This document shows, piece after piece, positions 12,725-21,002 of a stretch of 21,570 nucleotides of DNA. Within the stretch, counting starts at the first letter, position 1. Every line of letters starts with the position of its first letter. The DNA is taken from positions 1-21,570 of the forward strand of contig JAZQIU010000040.1 in assembly GCA_045541255.1 (NCBI GenBank), given 5' to 3'. The translations under genes and the position numbers were made by a program. Below the pieces are notes generated by a model, which saw nothing but the letters and a program-made list of their open reading frames with translations, was not told where the DNA came from and did no database searches. This DNA is from UMGS1124 sp045541255. Lineage in GTDB: Bacteria > Bacillota_I > Bacilli_A > RF39 > UBA660.

Positions 12725-15553
12725 ATGAAAAAGACAACTTATACAAAGAAAACAAAAGAACCTAAAAAAACTAAAGTTCAAAAAGAAATAGAAAGATTAG
12801 AACAAAGAGAATTAGAATTAACAAATGTATATAAATATACTGGCTCAAAAAAAACTAAAGCGAAAATAAAAAATAATGCTCGTATAGCAAAATTTGAAGC
12901 CGACCAACTAAAACTAAAATATAAAAAAGGCGGTTTTGGACAAAAACTATTAATTATATTTATGTTATTTTTAATATTTTGTTTAACAATTGGGATCATA
13001 TTTACTTTATATGTAATTATTAATTCACCTAAATTCGATACTTCTAATCTATATAGCAAAGAATCAAGTGTATTATTAGATAAAAATGGTAATGAATTTG
13101 CTCGACTTGGTACAGAAAATAGAGAATTAGTTAATTATGAAGAATTACCTCAAGTATTAGTTGATGCAATAGTTGCAACAGAAGACTCTAGATACTTCCA
13201 ACATAACGGCGTTGACTTAGCAAGATTTTCAAAAGCAGTTATTGGTCAATTAATGGGAAGAAGCGATGCAGGTGGTGGTTCTACTTTAACAATGCAAGTT
13301 GTAAAAAACACATATACAAGCACCGTATCAGGTGGTATTCAAGGTATAATAAGAAAATTCACAGACATCTATATGTCAGTATTTAAAGTAGAAAAATCTT
13401 ATACTAAAGAACAAATAATTGAGTTTTATGTAAACATTCCTTATTTAGGAAGTGGAGCTTATGGCGTTGAGCAAGCTAGTCAAATTTATTTCAATAAAAG
13501 TGTTGATGAACTATCTTTAGTAGAAGCTGCTACTATTGCTGGTTTATTCCAAGCACCAGATGCATTCGACCCATATAAATATCCTACTAAAGCCGAAAAC
13601 AGAAGAAATATAGTATTAAACTTAATGTGTAGACATGGATATATAACTGAAGAACAACGTGATTTAGCTAAAAGCATTCCATTAGAATCTACATTAAATT
13701 CTAATAGTAAATCAGTAAATAAATATCAAGGTTTTGTTGATACAGTAGTTATGGAAATAATTGATAGAACTGGTAATGACCCAGCTACTACTTCAATGAC
13801 AATATATACAACATTAGACCCAACAAAACAAGATGTTATAGAAGATATATATAGTACATACAAATGGAAAAATGAAAAAGTTCAAGCCGCTATGACTGTT
13901 ATAGATGTTAAAGATGGTTCTATTAGTGCAATAGGTGCTGGTAGAAACAAAAAAACCGAACGTAGTTTAAACTATGCTACAAGCATTAAAAGACATCCAG
14001 GAAGTACAGCAAAACCAATATTTGACTACGGTCCAGCTATCGAATACTTGAACTGGTCTACAGGACAAACAGTTGTAGATGACACTTTTAAATATAGCGG
14101 TGGCGGAAGCATTAAAAACTGGGATAATGGTTTTAAAGGAATTATGACTGCTAAAACTGCTCTAGCACAAAGTAGAAATATCCCTGCCCTATATGCTTTC
14201 CAACAATTAAATCAAAATCAAATAAAAGAATTTGTAACAAATTTAAATATAAAACCAGCTTATGAAAATGATTTTATTAATGAATCTCATAGTATTGGTG
14301 GATTTGATGGTGTTAATCCACTTCAAATGGCAGCAGCTTATGCAACATTTGCAAGAGGTGGAACATATATAGAACCTTATAGTTTTACAAAATTAGAATA
14401 TACAAATTCAGGTGAAACTTATACAGTAAAACCTAAAAAAACTAAAGCAATGAGTGAATCAACAGCATATATGATTAACATGATGTTAAAATATGCGGTT
14501 GATAGTGGCGCAGTATCAGCTAACAAACCAGGTGGTACTGATGTTGCAAGTAAAACAGGAACTTCAACAGTTAGTTCAGCAGCAAAAAAAGCAAATGGTA
14601 TAAAAGGAAGTATCGTTGGAGATTCATGGCAAATAACATATTCTCCAGACTTATGTATATCATTATGGTATGGATACGAAAATCTAGTATCAAAAGATTA
14701 TTATCTAACACAAAATGAAGGTTCTTCTCAAAGAAAAGCAATAACTAAAATACTTAGTTCAAAACTTTTAACTTCTGGAGCCACATGGAAAAAACCAACA
14801 ACAGTTGTACAAGCAGAAATTGAATTAGAAACTGACCCATTAGAATTACCTAGTGCAGCAACTCCTCAAGATTTACGTTCTACTGAATACTTTAAAAAAG
14901 GTACTGTACCTAGTGATACATCAATAAGATTTGCACAACTAGATAATCCAACTGATATAAATTATACAGAAAATATAAATGGTATAACAATCACATGGAA
15001 AGGTATCCCTACTCCTAAAGCTATAGACACAAATTATTTAACTGAATACTTTTCAAAAAATATATATAATTATTGGGGAGATAAATATTTAAATCAACGT
15101 ATTGAATATAATAATACTATGATTGGTACAATTGCCTATGCAATATATATTAACGGTAATTATATAGCAACAACAACAGAAACAAATTATACATATAGTG
15201 GTTTTATAACAAATAATTCAAATATAACTATAAAATCAACTTATACAAACTATAAAGCATGCGAAAGTACTGGAACTAGTATAACAGTTACAACTGCCGG
15301 AACTACTTCACCTACTACTCCTAGTACAACAGATTTCACTATAAAACTTACTCAAAAAGAAATGAGTTATGATGAATACAATAGTTTATTTAATTCTGGC
15401 ACATTAGTAACAGTATTAGATAAAAACGGTAATGACATTACAAATCAAACAACTATTGCAAAAGATACTACATGTAATACAACATCACCAACATGTTCAA
15501 TAAAAGTTAAATACAATGGTGTTGAAAAAACAGAAACAATTATAATTAAATAA
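12725..15553 (+). CDS. ponA: Class A penicillin-binding protein (PBP1A type)
   Basis: A bifunctional peptidoglycan synthase of 942 residues. A Lys-rich cytoplasmic tail of about 70 residues precedes one membrane helix (about 74-100). The GT51 glycosyltransferase domain has its catalytic Glu in ATEDSRYF (Glu153) and GGGSTLTMQVVKN (183-195). The transpeptidase domain has all three active-site motifs: STAK (427-430), SRN (483-485) and KTGT (610-613). After about residue 700 comes a 240-residue extension: an Fn3-like segment (NGITITWKG, YAIYINGNYIATT), a Thr/Ser/Pro linker (TTSPTTPSTT), and a small terminal domain with two cysteines. AGGAGG overlaps the recU stop. Co-transcription with recU is conserved in Bacillus, where the pair links wall growth and chromosome handling. 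Confidence 0.95.
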   Translation: MKKTTYTKKTKEPKKTKVQKEIERLEQRELELTNVYKYTGSKKTKAKIKNNARIAKFEADQLKLKYKKGGFGQKLLIIFMLFLIFCLTIGIIFTLYVIINSPKFDTSNLYSKESSVLLDKNGNEFARLGTENRELVNYEELPQVLVDAIVATEDSRYFQHNGVDLARFSKAVIGQLMGRSDAGGGSTLTMQVVKNTYTSTVSGGIQGIIRKFTDIYMSVFKVEKSYTKEQIIEFYVNIPYLGSGAYGVEQASQIYFNKSVDELSLVEAATIAGLFQAPDAFDPYKYPTKAENRRNIVLNLMCRHGYITEEQRDLAKSIPLESTLNSNSKSVNKYQGFVDTVVMEIIDRTGNDPATTSMTIYTTLDPTKQDVIEDIYSTYKWKNEKVQAAMTVIDVKDGSISAIGAGRNKKTERSLNYATSIKRHPGSTAKPIFDYGPAIEYLNWSTGQTVVDDTFKYSGGGSIKNWDNGFKGIMTAKTALAQSRNIPALYAFQQLNQNQIKEFVTNLNIKPAYENDFINESHSIGGFDGVNPLQMAAAYATFARGGTYIEPYSFTKLEYTNSGETYTVKPKKTKAMSESTAYMINMMLKYAVDSGAVSANKPGGTDVASKTGTSTVSSAAKKANGIKGSIVGDSWQITYSPDLCISLWYGYENLVSKDYYLTQNEGSSQRKAITKILSSKLLTSGATWKKPTTVVQAEIELETDPLELPSAATPQDLRSTEYFKKGTVPSDTSIRFAQLDNPTDINYTENINGITITWKGIPTPKAIDTNYLTEYFSKNIYNYWGDKYLNQRIEYNNTMIGTIAYAIYINGNYIATTTETNYTYSGFITNNSNITIKSTYTNYKACESTGTSITVTTAGTTSPTTPSTTDFTIKLTQKEMSYDEYNSLFNSGTLVTVLDKNGNDITNQTTIAKDTTCNTTSPTCSIKVKYNGVEKTETIIIK

Positions 15554-15574
15554 CCTGAGATTTCTCAGGTTTTT
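15552..15574 (+). terminator. Intrinsic terminator after ponA
   Basis: An 8-bp stem (aacctgag at 15552-15559, ctcaggtt at 15564-15571), a 4-base loop and a short T-run. The first arm starts inside the ponA TAA. Confidence 0.8.
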
Positions 15575-15580
15575 AAATAC

Positions 15581-15609
15581 AAAAAAATACATCCTTTCTT
15601 AGATGTATT
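15581..15609 (-). terminator. Intrinsic terminator of the lepB-ylxM operon
   Basis: An 8-bp stem (aatacatc at 15586-15593, gatgtatt at 15602-15609) with T7 on the minus strand. The ylxM stop (15599-15601) is in the loop. Confidence 0.8.
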
Positions 15610-15883
15610 CTTTTATTTTATCAAGATAATCAGTATCTTTTAAAATTTTCTCTATATTTTCTTTATTACTACTTAACTTAAGTATTAGCTCATAATAATT
15701 TAATTTTTCTTTAATACTTATTAATTGTTTACTAACTGCATTCTTACTAATATCATCATTCTCAGCAATTTCTTCCATTGTTAAATTATCAAAATAATAA
15801 TCTTCAAAATATTTTTGTTGTTTATCAGTCAATAATTTACCATAATAATCATAAAGTGAAATAATATAAACTCTCTCTTCCAT
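15599..15883 (-). CDS. ylxM: YlxM-like DNA-binding protein, UPF0122
   Basis: A 94-residue helical protein with a sigma70 region 4-like helix-turn-helix: LTDKQQKYFEDYYFDNLTMEEIAEND then ISKNAVSKQL (about 18-53). YlxM proteins accompany signal-recognition-particle genes in Firmicutes and have been linked to SRP function. Here it follows ftsY with a one-base TAATG overlap, as in the Bacillus order ftsY-ylxM-ffh. The operon ends here with a terminator, so ffh is elsewhere. Its start shares the A of the ftsY stop. Confidence 0.85.
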   Translation of the reverse strand: MEERVYIISLYDYYGKLLTDKQQKYFEDYYFDNLTMEEIAENDDISKNAVSKQLISIKEKLNYYELILKLSSNKENIEKILKDTDYLDKIKEYI

Positions 15884-16854
15884 TACATCATATCCTTAAA
15901 TAAACCATAAATATATTCTTCTATATCAAATGATTTTAAATCATCCATACCTTCACCAAGTCCAATAAACTTAACGGGTATTCCAACACTTTCTTTAATA
16001 GCAAGAACTATACCACCTTTAGCAGTACCATCTAACTTAGTTAAAACTATACCAGTTATATTAGTTATTTCCTTAAAACTTTCCGCTTGTAATATACCAT
16101 TTTGTCCTGTAGTAGCATCTATAATAAGTAAAGTCTCTTGAGGCGCATTAGGTATAAGTTTACCAATTACTTTATTCATTTTTTCTAATTCATTCATTAA
16201 ATTAACTTTATTTTGTAATCTACCAGCAGTATCAACTAATACTATATCAGCATTCTCTTTTATAGCATTCTCTAAACCTTCATATATAACACCAGCAGGA
16301 TCAATATTTTCTTTACCAAAGAATAATGAATCTGTTCTATCAGCCCATATTTTTAATTGTTCTACAGCACCAGCTCTAAAAGTATCTCCTGCTATTAACA
16401 TAACTTTTTTACCTTCACTCTTATACTTATTAGCTAGTTTACCTATAGTAGTAGTTTTACCTACTCCATTAACACCAACAAATAATAAAACTGTAGGACC
16501 ATCATCATTCATTTTTATCTTATCACTTAAATTATCACCATCTACATAAATTAAAAACAATTCATCAACTATTACTTCTTTTAATTTATCTGTGTCAGTA
16601 ATATTTTCATGTTTAACACGCTTCTTTAATCTTTCCAAAAAATCAAATACAGTTTTAACACCAATATCAGCTTTTATAAGTAAACTTTCTAATTCATCAA
16701 AATATTCATCAGTAACTTTTTTATACTTTATACCTAATAAATTTAACTCACTTACAAACTCATTTCTAGTCTTCTCTAAGCCTTTATCATAACTTTCTAA
16801 GTCCTTTTTATCTTCTTTCTTAAAAACACTCTTAAACTTATCAAATAAGCCCAT
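15883..16854 (-). CDS. ftsY: Signal recognition particle receptor FtsY
   Basis: A 323-residue SRP GTPase that docks ribosome-SRP complexes at the membrane. It has a short amphipathic N-terminus (MGLFDKFKSVFKK) and no acidic A domain, normal for Gram-positives. The helical N domain (about 25-110) is followed by the G domain: GVNGVGKTTT (G1), DTFRAGAVEQLK (insertion box), DTAGR (G3), TKLDGTAKGG (G4) and the closing GLGEGMDDL. AGGAGGG lies just before the ATG. It is one base downstream of rnhB in the same operon and overlaps ylxM. Confidence 0.96.
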   Translation of the reverse strand: MGLFDKFKSVFKKEDKKDLESYDKGLEKTRNEFVSELNLLGIKYKKVTDEYFDELESLLIKADIGVKTVFDFLERLKKRVKHENITDTDKLKEVIVDELFLIYVDGDNLSDKIKMNDDGPTVLLFVGVNGVGKTTTIGKLANKYKSEGKKVMLIAGDTFRAGAVEQLKIWADRTDSLFFGKENIDPAGVIYEGLENAIKENADIVLVDTAGRLQNKVNLMNELEKMNKVIGKLIPNAPQETLLIIDATTGQNGILQAESFKEITNITGIVLTKLDGTAKGGIVLAIKESVGIPVKFIGLGEGMDDLKSFDIEEYIYGLFKDMM

Positions 16855-16855
16855 T

Positions 16856-17476
16856 TTAACCCTCCTTAACTATATCTTTTATTGGAGCATAAGTTTTTCT
16901 ATATCCTTCAATTAACCCATATTTTTCTATTGCTTCTACGTGTTTCTTAGTTGGATATCCCTTATGACTACCAAAACCATATTCTGGATATTTTTTATCT
17001 AACTCATACATCATCGAATCTCTAGTAACTTTTGCAATAACACTAGCAGCAGCAATAGATTCACTCTTCATATCACCTTTAATAATACTAGTAGTAGGAA
17101 TATCTAATTCTAATGGCATAGCATCAATAAGTATATGTTCCGGTTTAATACTTAATTTATCTATAGCTTCTTTCATCGCTAACTTAGTAGCTTCATATAT
17201 ATTAACTTCATCTATTATATTTTCATCTTTAATACCTATTCCAATAGCAATAGCATCACGTTTTATTATTTCATAATACATATCGCGTTTCTTTTCAGTT
17301 AATTTCTTAGAATCTGTTAAACCATCTAACTTATAATTTTTAGGTAATATAACTGCAGCAGCAACAACCGGTCCAATTAAAGGACCACGTCCTACTTCAT
17401 CTACTCCAGCAATTAATTCTATACCATCTTTATATAAATCTTTCTCATATTTTAAATTATCTAAAATTTCTTCCAC
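16856..17476 (-). CDS. rnhB: Ribonuclease HII
   Basis: A 206-residue RNase H fold enzyme that removes ribonucleotides embedded in DNA. The catalytic acidic set is visible: Asp and Glu in GVDEVGRG (residues 24-31), Asp in LIDAMPL, and Asp in AKVTRD after the conserved ESIAAASVIAK; the family ending GSHKGYPTKKH is present. The start is a GTG that shares its G with the rbgA TAG (TAGTG), so translation probably depends on coupling. The rbgA-rnhB pair is conserved in Firmicutes. In this operon it sits with three nucleotide-sanitising enzymes, a related genome-maintenance theme. Confidence 0.95.
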   Translation of the reverse strand: MEEILDNLKYEKDLYKDGIELIAGVDEVGRGPLIGPVVAAAVILPKNYKLDGLTDSKKLTEKKRDMYYEIIKRDAIAIGIGIKDENIIDEVNIYEATKLAMKEAIDKLSIKPEHILIDAMPLELDIPTTSIIKGDMKSESIAAASVIAKVTRDSMMYELDKKYPEYGFGSHKGYPTKKHVEAIEKYGLIEGYRKTYAPIKDIVKEG

Positions 17477-18342
17477 TAATTATCAATCCTATCAAAAGTA
17501 ATATTACTTACATATTCATTTTTAATATCATTTAATATATAATCACTTACTCTATTATAATCAACTTCTCCACCACTTATTATAGCACCTATCTTTTTAC
17601 CTATAGCATCATAAGTAACACAAAGATCTTCATCAATATAATCAACATTATATCTCGCTTTTAAAATATTAGGATAAAACTTTTCTAACTTATTTAATAT
17701 ATGTATAGCAATCTCATCTTTATCTAATATTTCACTCTTTATAGCAGTCATACTAGCTAAATTAAGAGCAACTTCCCCATCATCAAACTTAGGCCATAAA
17801 ATACCAGGAGTATCTAATAATAGTATATTACTATTAGTTTTTAACCAAACTAAATTCTTAGTAACTCCAGGCTTATTACCAACATTAGCAACCTTTTTAC
17901 CAACCATTTTATTAATTAAAGTGCTCTTGCCTACATTTGGTATACCAACTACTAAAGCTTTAATTTGCTTTTCTTTCATACCTCTATCAATTCTTTTATT
18001 ATTAACATCGTTCATTATTTCATTAGTAATATTTACTATATCTTTAATAGAATCATTCGTATTTAAATTAGCTTTAATTACCTTATAACCCATATCTTCA
18101 TAATATTTAACCCATTTATTTGTTACTTCTTTATCACATAAATCATACTTAGTCATAATCAATATTCTAGGTTTATTCTTTATAGTATAATCTATATCAA
18201 CTATTTTACTAGAATAAGGTATTCTAGAATCTATTAGTTCATATACAACATCTATAAGAGGTAATAATTCCCCAATTTGTCTCTTAGTTTTTTGCATATG
18301 CCCTGGAAACCAATTTATATTAGTTTTATTTTCATTATTCAC
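17476..18342 (-). CDS. rbgA: Ribosome biogenesis GTPase RbgA (YlqF)
   Basis: A 288-residue circularly permuted GTPase needed for late 50S assembly. The order of motifs is permuted as expected: G4 MTKYDLCD (about 58-65) comes before G1 GIPNVGKSTLIN, then GVT (G2) and DTPGILWP (G3). The N-terminal NWFPGHMQKTK signature is diagnostic. The start is GTG (18340-18342) with AGGTG six bases upstream, and it overlaps the end of the unknown upstream gene by eight bases. The second GTPase of ribosome assembly in the window is EngB. Confidence 0.96.
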   Translation of the reverse strand: MNNENKTNINWFPGHMQKTKRQIGELLPLIDVVYELIDSRIPYSSKIVDIDYTIKNKPRILIMTKYDLCDKEVTNKWVKYYEDMGYKVIKANLNTNDSIKDIVNITNEIMNDVNNKRIDRGMKEKQIKALVVGIPNVGKSTLINKMVGKKVANVGNKPGVTKNLVWLKTNSNILLLDTPGILWPKFDDGEVALNLASMTAIKSEILDKDEIAIHILNKLEKFYPNILKARYNVDYIDEDLCVTYDAIGKKIGAIISGGEVDYNRVSDYILNDIKNEYVSNITFDRIDN

Positions 18343-18757
18343 TACTTACACCTACTTTTTTTATTTCTTTAAGTTTATTTAAATTCTTCGACAACGAAAT
18401 AGTTTCTTGATCTAAAGCTACCAACGCATTATTTACTATAATATAATTTTGGATTTCTACATTTGATAAATCCATAATTTTTCTTAACTCATCATGTATA
18501 TAATGCAATTGAATACAATGAGGCGATTTATCCACAGAAGCAAATATAACTTTTTTAATTTTTTTAGTTCTTAACATACCAGCTATTTTTGTTATAGCCA
18601 TATTAATATGAGTTTCTTCTAAACACAAATCATAAATATTGTTTGATATTTTTTCTAATATTTTATATCCTTTTGGTTGAATACTTTTTAAACAACTTCC
18701 AACAATAATTATCGTTTCATTAACATCATAAATATTACTTTTCATTAAATCTTTCAT
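18335..18757 (-). CDS. Uncharacterised small Cys-containing protein
   Basis: A 140-residue soluble protein I cannot name. I start it at the ATG 18755-18757 because GGAG lies six bases upstream; an ATG four codons earlier has no ribosome site. It alternates strands and helices: a hydrophobic strand IIIVGSCL (16-23), Cys45 in DLCLEE, then KKVIFASVDKSPHCIQLHY (68-86) and a strand NYIIVN. The conserved-looking SPHCIQLHY, together with Cys22 and Cys45, could bind metal or form an active site. I have a faint memory of a family with a similar D-x-SPHC-x-QLHY phrase but cannot identify it. It is within the operon, overlaps the rbgA start by eight bases, and follows the second Nudix gene by 48 bases. 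Confidence 0.65.
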   Translation of the reverse strand: MKDLMKSNIYDVNETIIIVGSCLKSIQPKGYKILEKISNNIYDLCLEETHINMAITKIAGMLRTKKIKKVIFASVDKSPHCIQLHYIHDELRKIMDLSNVEIQNYIIVNNALVALDQETISLSKNLNKLKEIKKVGVSSE

Positions 18758-18805
18758 AATATACTCCATAAATTTTCAAATTTTTTTCATTAATTCATTT
18801 TTTAT

Positions 18806-19291
18806 TTATAAATTTTGTTGTTTCTCAGGCTTCTTTACTAACTTTACTTCATTATCTGCATAAGTTGCACTAAATTTAATTCCTTTTAAATTATTATTTA
18901 TAGCTTCTATTTCAAAATCAATCATATCTTCAGGCAAATTATTTATATCAGCCCAAACTAATTCAGAACATTTTTCTACTTCATTAATTTTTATATCACC
19001 AACATAACCATTTAATTCAAAATAAACATCATAATAAGAAGCTAAAGATTTGTTTTTTCTATTAACAACAAAAGTATCTACAATATTATCAATACTTATT
19101 GAGATATTTAATTCTTCTCGTGCTTCTCTTATTGCAGCTTCATATGCGTTTTCACCTTCATCTATATGTCCAGCTGGTAAAGCTAAAAATCCAGGCCATA
19201 GCTTTGTCCCTTGTCTACGTTGTAATAAAATTTCTCCTTTACTATTTTTTATTATTAAATATACAGATGATAAAAATTTTTCTTTTCCCAT
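18806..19291 (-). CDS. Nudix hydrolase
   Basis: A 161-residue Nudix hydrolase. The Nudix box begins at Gly41 with Glu47, then REAREE (55-60); the usual Gly near its end is Asn62. The preceding LLQRRQGTKLWPGFLALPAGH is typical of MutT-like housekeeping members that hydrolyse nucleoside di- or triphosphate derivatives. Substrate cannot be inferred. AGAGG precedes the ATG, 14 bases after the HAM1-like gene. It is the third nucleotide-hydrolase gene in a row in this operon. Confidence 0.85.
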   Translation of the reverse strand: MGKEKFLSSVYLIIKNSKGEILLQRRQGTKLWPGFLALPAGHIDEGENAYEAAIREAREELNISISIDNIVDTFVVNRKNKSLASYYDVYFELNGYVGDIKINEVEKCSELVWADINNLPEDMIDFEIEAINNNLKGIKFSATYADNEVKLVKKPEKQQNL

Positions 19292-19305
19292 TTTACATAC
19301 CTCTT

Positions 19306-19920
19306 TTATTTTATTTTTTTCAAAGTTTTATTTAATGCTACATATCTATATGTTTCTAATAACTCTTCTTCTTTAAGTTCACTAAATGCTTTATTATAAC
19401 CTTCTAAAATAAACACAGAATAAAAATATGGTTTTTTTAATTCTCCTATTATTTCTTCTGCTATACTTCCTTTACTTATTCCAAATTCCTGAAAATATGT
19501 ACCATCAGGCATCATACAAGTTACAGCACATTTATAATACGCGTCTCTATCTAACCCTTTTAAATTTCTTAATAATTTTATAACACATTGATGTTTAGGT
19601 AATTCTGGATTTATTAATAACTCATCATCAGCATAACGAGCAGTATAAATTCCAGGTTCATCGCCTAAAGCACTGCAAAATAACCCAGCATCATCTGTTA
19701 TAATTGGATAATTTATATTATTATCTTTACAAAAATTATGTATAGCTTTTGCTTTTATAAGTGAATTTTCTTCAATAGTTTTACCATTTTCTTCTATTTC
19801 TCCTAAATTCCATCCTATATCTTCCATACTTATTATTTCTAAATCTAAATTTAATCTATTACTTATATTTTGTAAATCTTCAACTTTTCTTTTATTAGTT
19901 GTTCCAAATATTACTTTCAT
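19306..19920 (-). CDS. HAM1/RdgB-like non-canonical NTP pyrophosphatase, divergent
   Basis: A 204-residue protein when started at the ATG 19918-19920, which has AGGAGG directly upstream; the open frame extends 29 codons further into the MTH1-like gene without support. ITPA/RdgB enzymes cut inosine, xanthosine and similar triphosphates to monophosphates. The N-terminal TTNKRKVEDLQ (family T-x-N-x-x-K), TDDAGLFC (family DDSGL) and GIYTARYA are present. The C-terminal signatures are changed: PYFYSVF stands where GYDP-F is usual, and TYR replaces the purine-contacting SHR. The two changes suggest a subfamily with altered base preference. It lies between two Nudix genes in the operon. Confidence 0.8.
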   Translation of the reverse strand: MKVIFGTTNKRKVEDLQNISNRLNLDLEIISMEDIGWNLGEIEENGKTIEENSLIKAKAIHNFCKDNNINYPIITDDAGLFCSALGDEPGIYTARYADDELLINPELPKHQCVIKLLRNLKGLDRDAYYKCAVTCMMPDGTYFQEFGISKGSIAEEIIGELKKPYFYSVFILEGYNKAFSELKEEELLETYRYVALNKTLKKIK

Positions 19921-19942
19921 ATTTCCTCCTAAAATAATTATT

Positions 19943-20419
19943 TTATAATAAATCTTCTGTTTCAATAATTTCTTTTGATAATAAATTCCATTCTTCATCA
20001 AACTCAAAATATGCTTTTATCTTCTTGCCATTTAAAACAAGTGGTAACCAATATTTATCATCAGCAAACATATTTTCATATGGAATCTCATTAATGTCAA
20101 ACCATTTTGGTAACATTTCATCACTTTCAGTTGGTTCACCGTTCCATTCTGTTACTAAATATAAATGAAAAACTACATTTTCTTTATTGCCTTTATAATA
20201 TTCATCAAACTCCATTAAACCAACTTTTTCATATTTAATTGGAGTTACTGATATTTCTTCTTGTGTTTCTCGTATCATAGCATTTTCTGGAGTTTCATTT
20301 TTTTCTATTTTTCCTCCAACACCATTATATTTGCCTGCACCAAAACCTCTTTTTTTAATAGCTAATAATATTTCATTATTTCTTCTTAATAAACATAAAG
20401 TTGTTTCTATTTTATTCAT
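19943..20419 (-). CDS. MTH1-like Nudix hydrolase (oxidised purine NTP diphosphatase)
   Basis: A 158-residue Nudix enzyme unusually close to human MTH1/NUDT1 along its whole length. KKRGFGAGKYNGVGGK (22-37) matches the MTH1 substrate loop, including the base-contacting Asn (Asn32; MTH1 Asn33). The Nudix box runs from Gly36 and Glu42 to RETQEE (50-55). ESDEM and MFADDKYWLPL (117-127) keep both Asp residues that read the base (MTH1 Asp119/120) but have Phe118 where MTH1 has Trp117. Likely substrates are 8-oxo-dGTP and related oxidised nucleotides. AGGAG precedes the ATG. It follows lepB by eight bases. Confidence 0.85.
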   Translation of the reverse strand: MNKIETTLCLLRRNNEILLAIKKRGFGAGKYNGVGGKIEKNETPENAMIRETQEEISVTPIKYEKVGLMEFDEYYKGNKENVVFHLYLVTEWNGEPTESDEMLPKWFDINEIPYENMFADDKYWLPLVLNGKKIKAYFEFDEEWNLLSKEIIETEDLL

Positions 20420-20427
20420 AATAACTC

Positions 20428-20967
20428 CTACTCTGCAATTCCTATATCACTTATTGGAAAAATAATTAACTTAGTAGTACCTAATATATCTTCTTTTTTT
20501 ACTGGGCCTATTATTCTACTATCTATAGAATCACCTCTATTATCTCCCATTACAAAGTAATAACCTTTAGGAATTTCTACTTTTTCAAAATCTAAAGTAT
20601 TATCTTTATAATATGGATCTTTATATTCTTTATCATTTATATATAATTTACCATCTTTATATTCTATAGTTTCTCCTGGTAAACCAATAACTCTTTTTAT
20701 TAAATAAGAATCACTTGTTTTAATAACTACTATTTCAAAACGTTTAATACTCCTAAACCTCATACTTATTTTATTTAATATCATTGTATCTCCATGTTGT
20801 AAAGTTTCTATCATACTAGTACCATTCACTTTAATAGGAGTTACTAAAAACGTTCTAATTAATACAACAACTAAAATAATTACAATATAAGGAATTAATT
20901 CTTTTAAACTATCTTTAATTGTATGTTTTTCATTCAATTCTTTTACATCTTTTTGATTCTTTTCCAT
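20428..20967 (-). CDS. lepB: Signal peptidase I
   Basis: A 179-residue type I signal peptidase that releases exported proteins from the membrane. One membrane helix (about 24-41) is followed by the catalytic Ser in NGTSMIETL (Ser51), the general-base Lys in YLIKRVIGLPG (Lys91), and MGDNRGDSIDSR near the end. The single N-terminal helix and short size are those of the prokaryotic P type, not the ER type exemplified by SipW. It heads the long operon; lepB before rbgA-rnhB is a common Firmicutes order, here with four genes between. Confidence 0.95.
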   Translation of the reverse strand: MEKNQKDVKELNEKHTIKDSLKELIPYIVIILVVVLIRTFLVTPIKVNGTSMIETLQHGDTMILNKISMRFRSIKRFEIVVIKTSDSYLIKRVIGLPGETIEYKDGKLYINDKEYKDPYYKDNTLDFEKVEIPKGYYFVMGDNRGDSIDSRIIGPVKKEDILGTTKLIIFPISDIGIAE

Positions 20968-20985
20968 TTATATCACCATACATTA

Positions 20986-20994
20986 ATTATAACA
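20986..20994 (-). promoter_or_regulatory. Extended -10 promoter of the lepB operon
   Basis: TGTTATAAT on the minus strand (a TG-extended perfect TATAAT), with no good -35 at 17 bases. GGTGATAT precedes the lepB ATG. Confidence 0.5.
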
Positions 20995-21002
20995 AAAATA
21001 CA

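Noticed and set aside
19921..20007. A 29-codon N-terminal extension of the HAM1-like protein
   Set aside because: It overlaps the MTH1-like gene, is not family-like, and AGGAGG sits directly before the internal ATG that begins MKVIFGTTNK.
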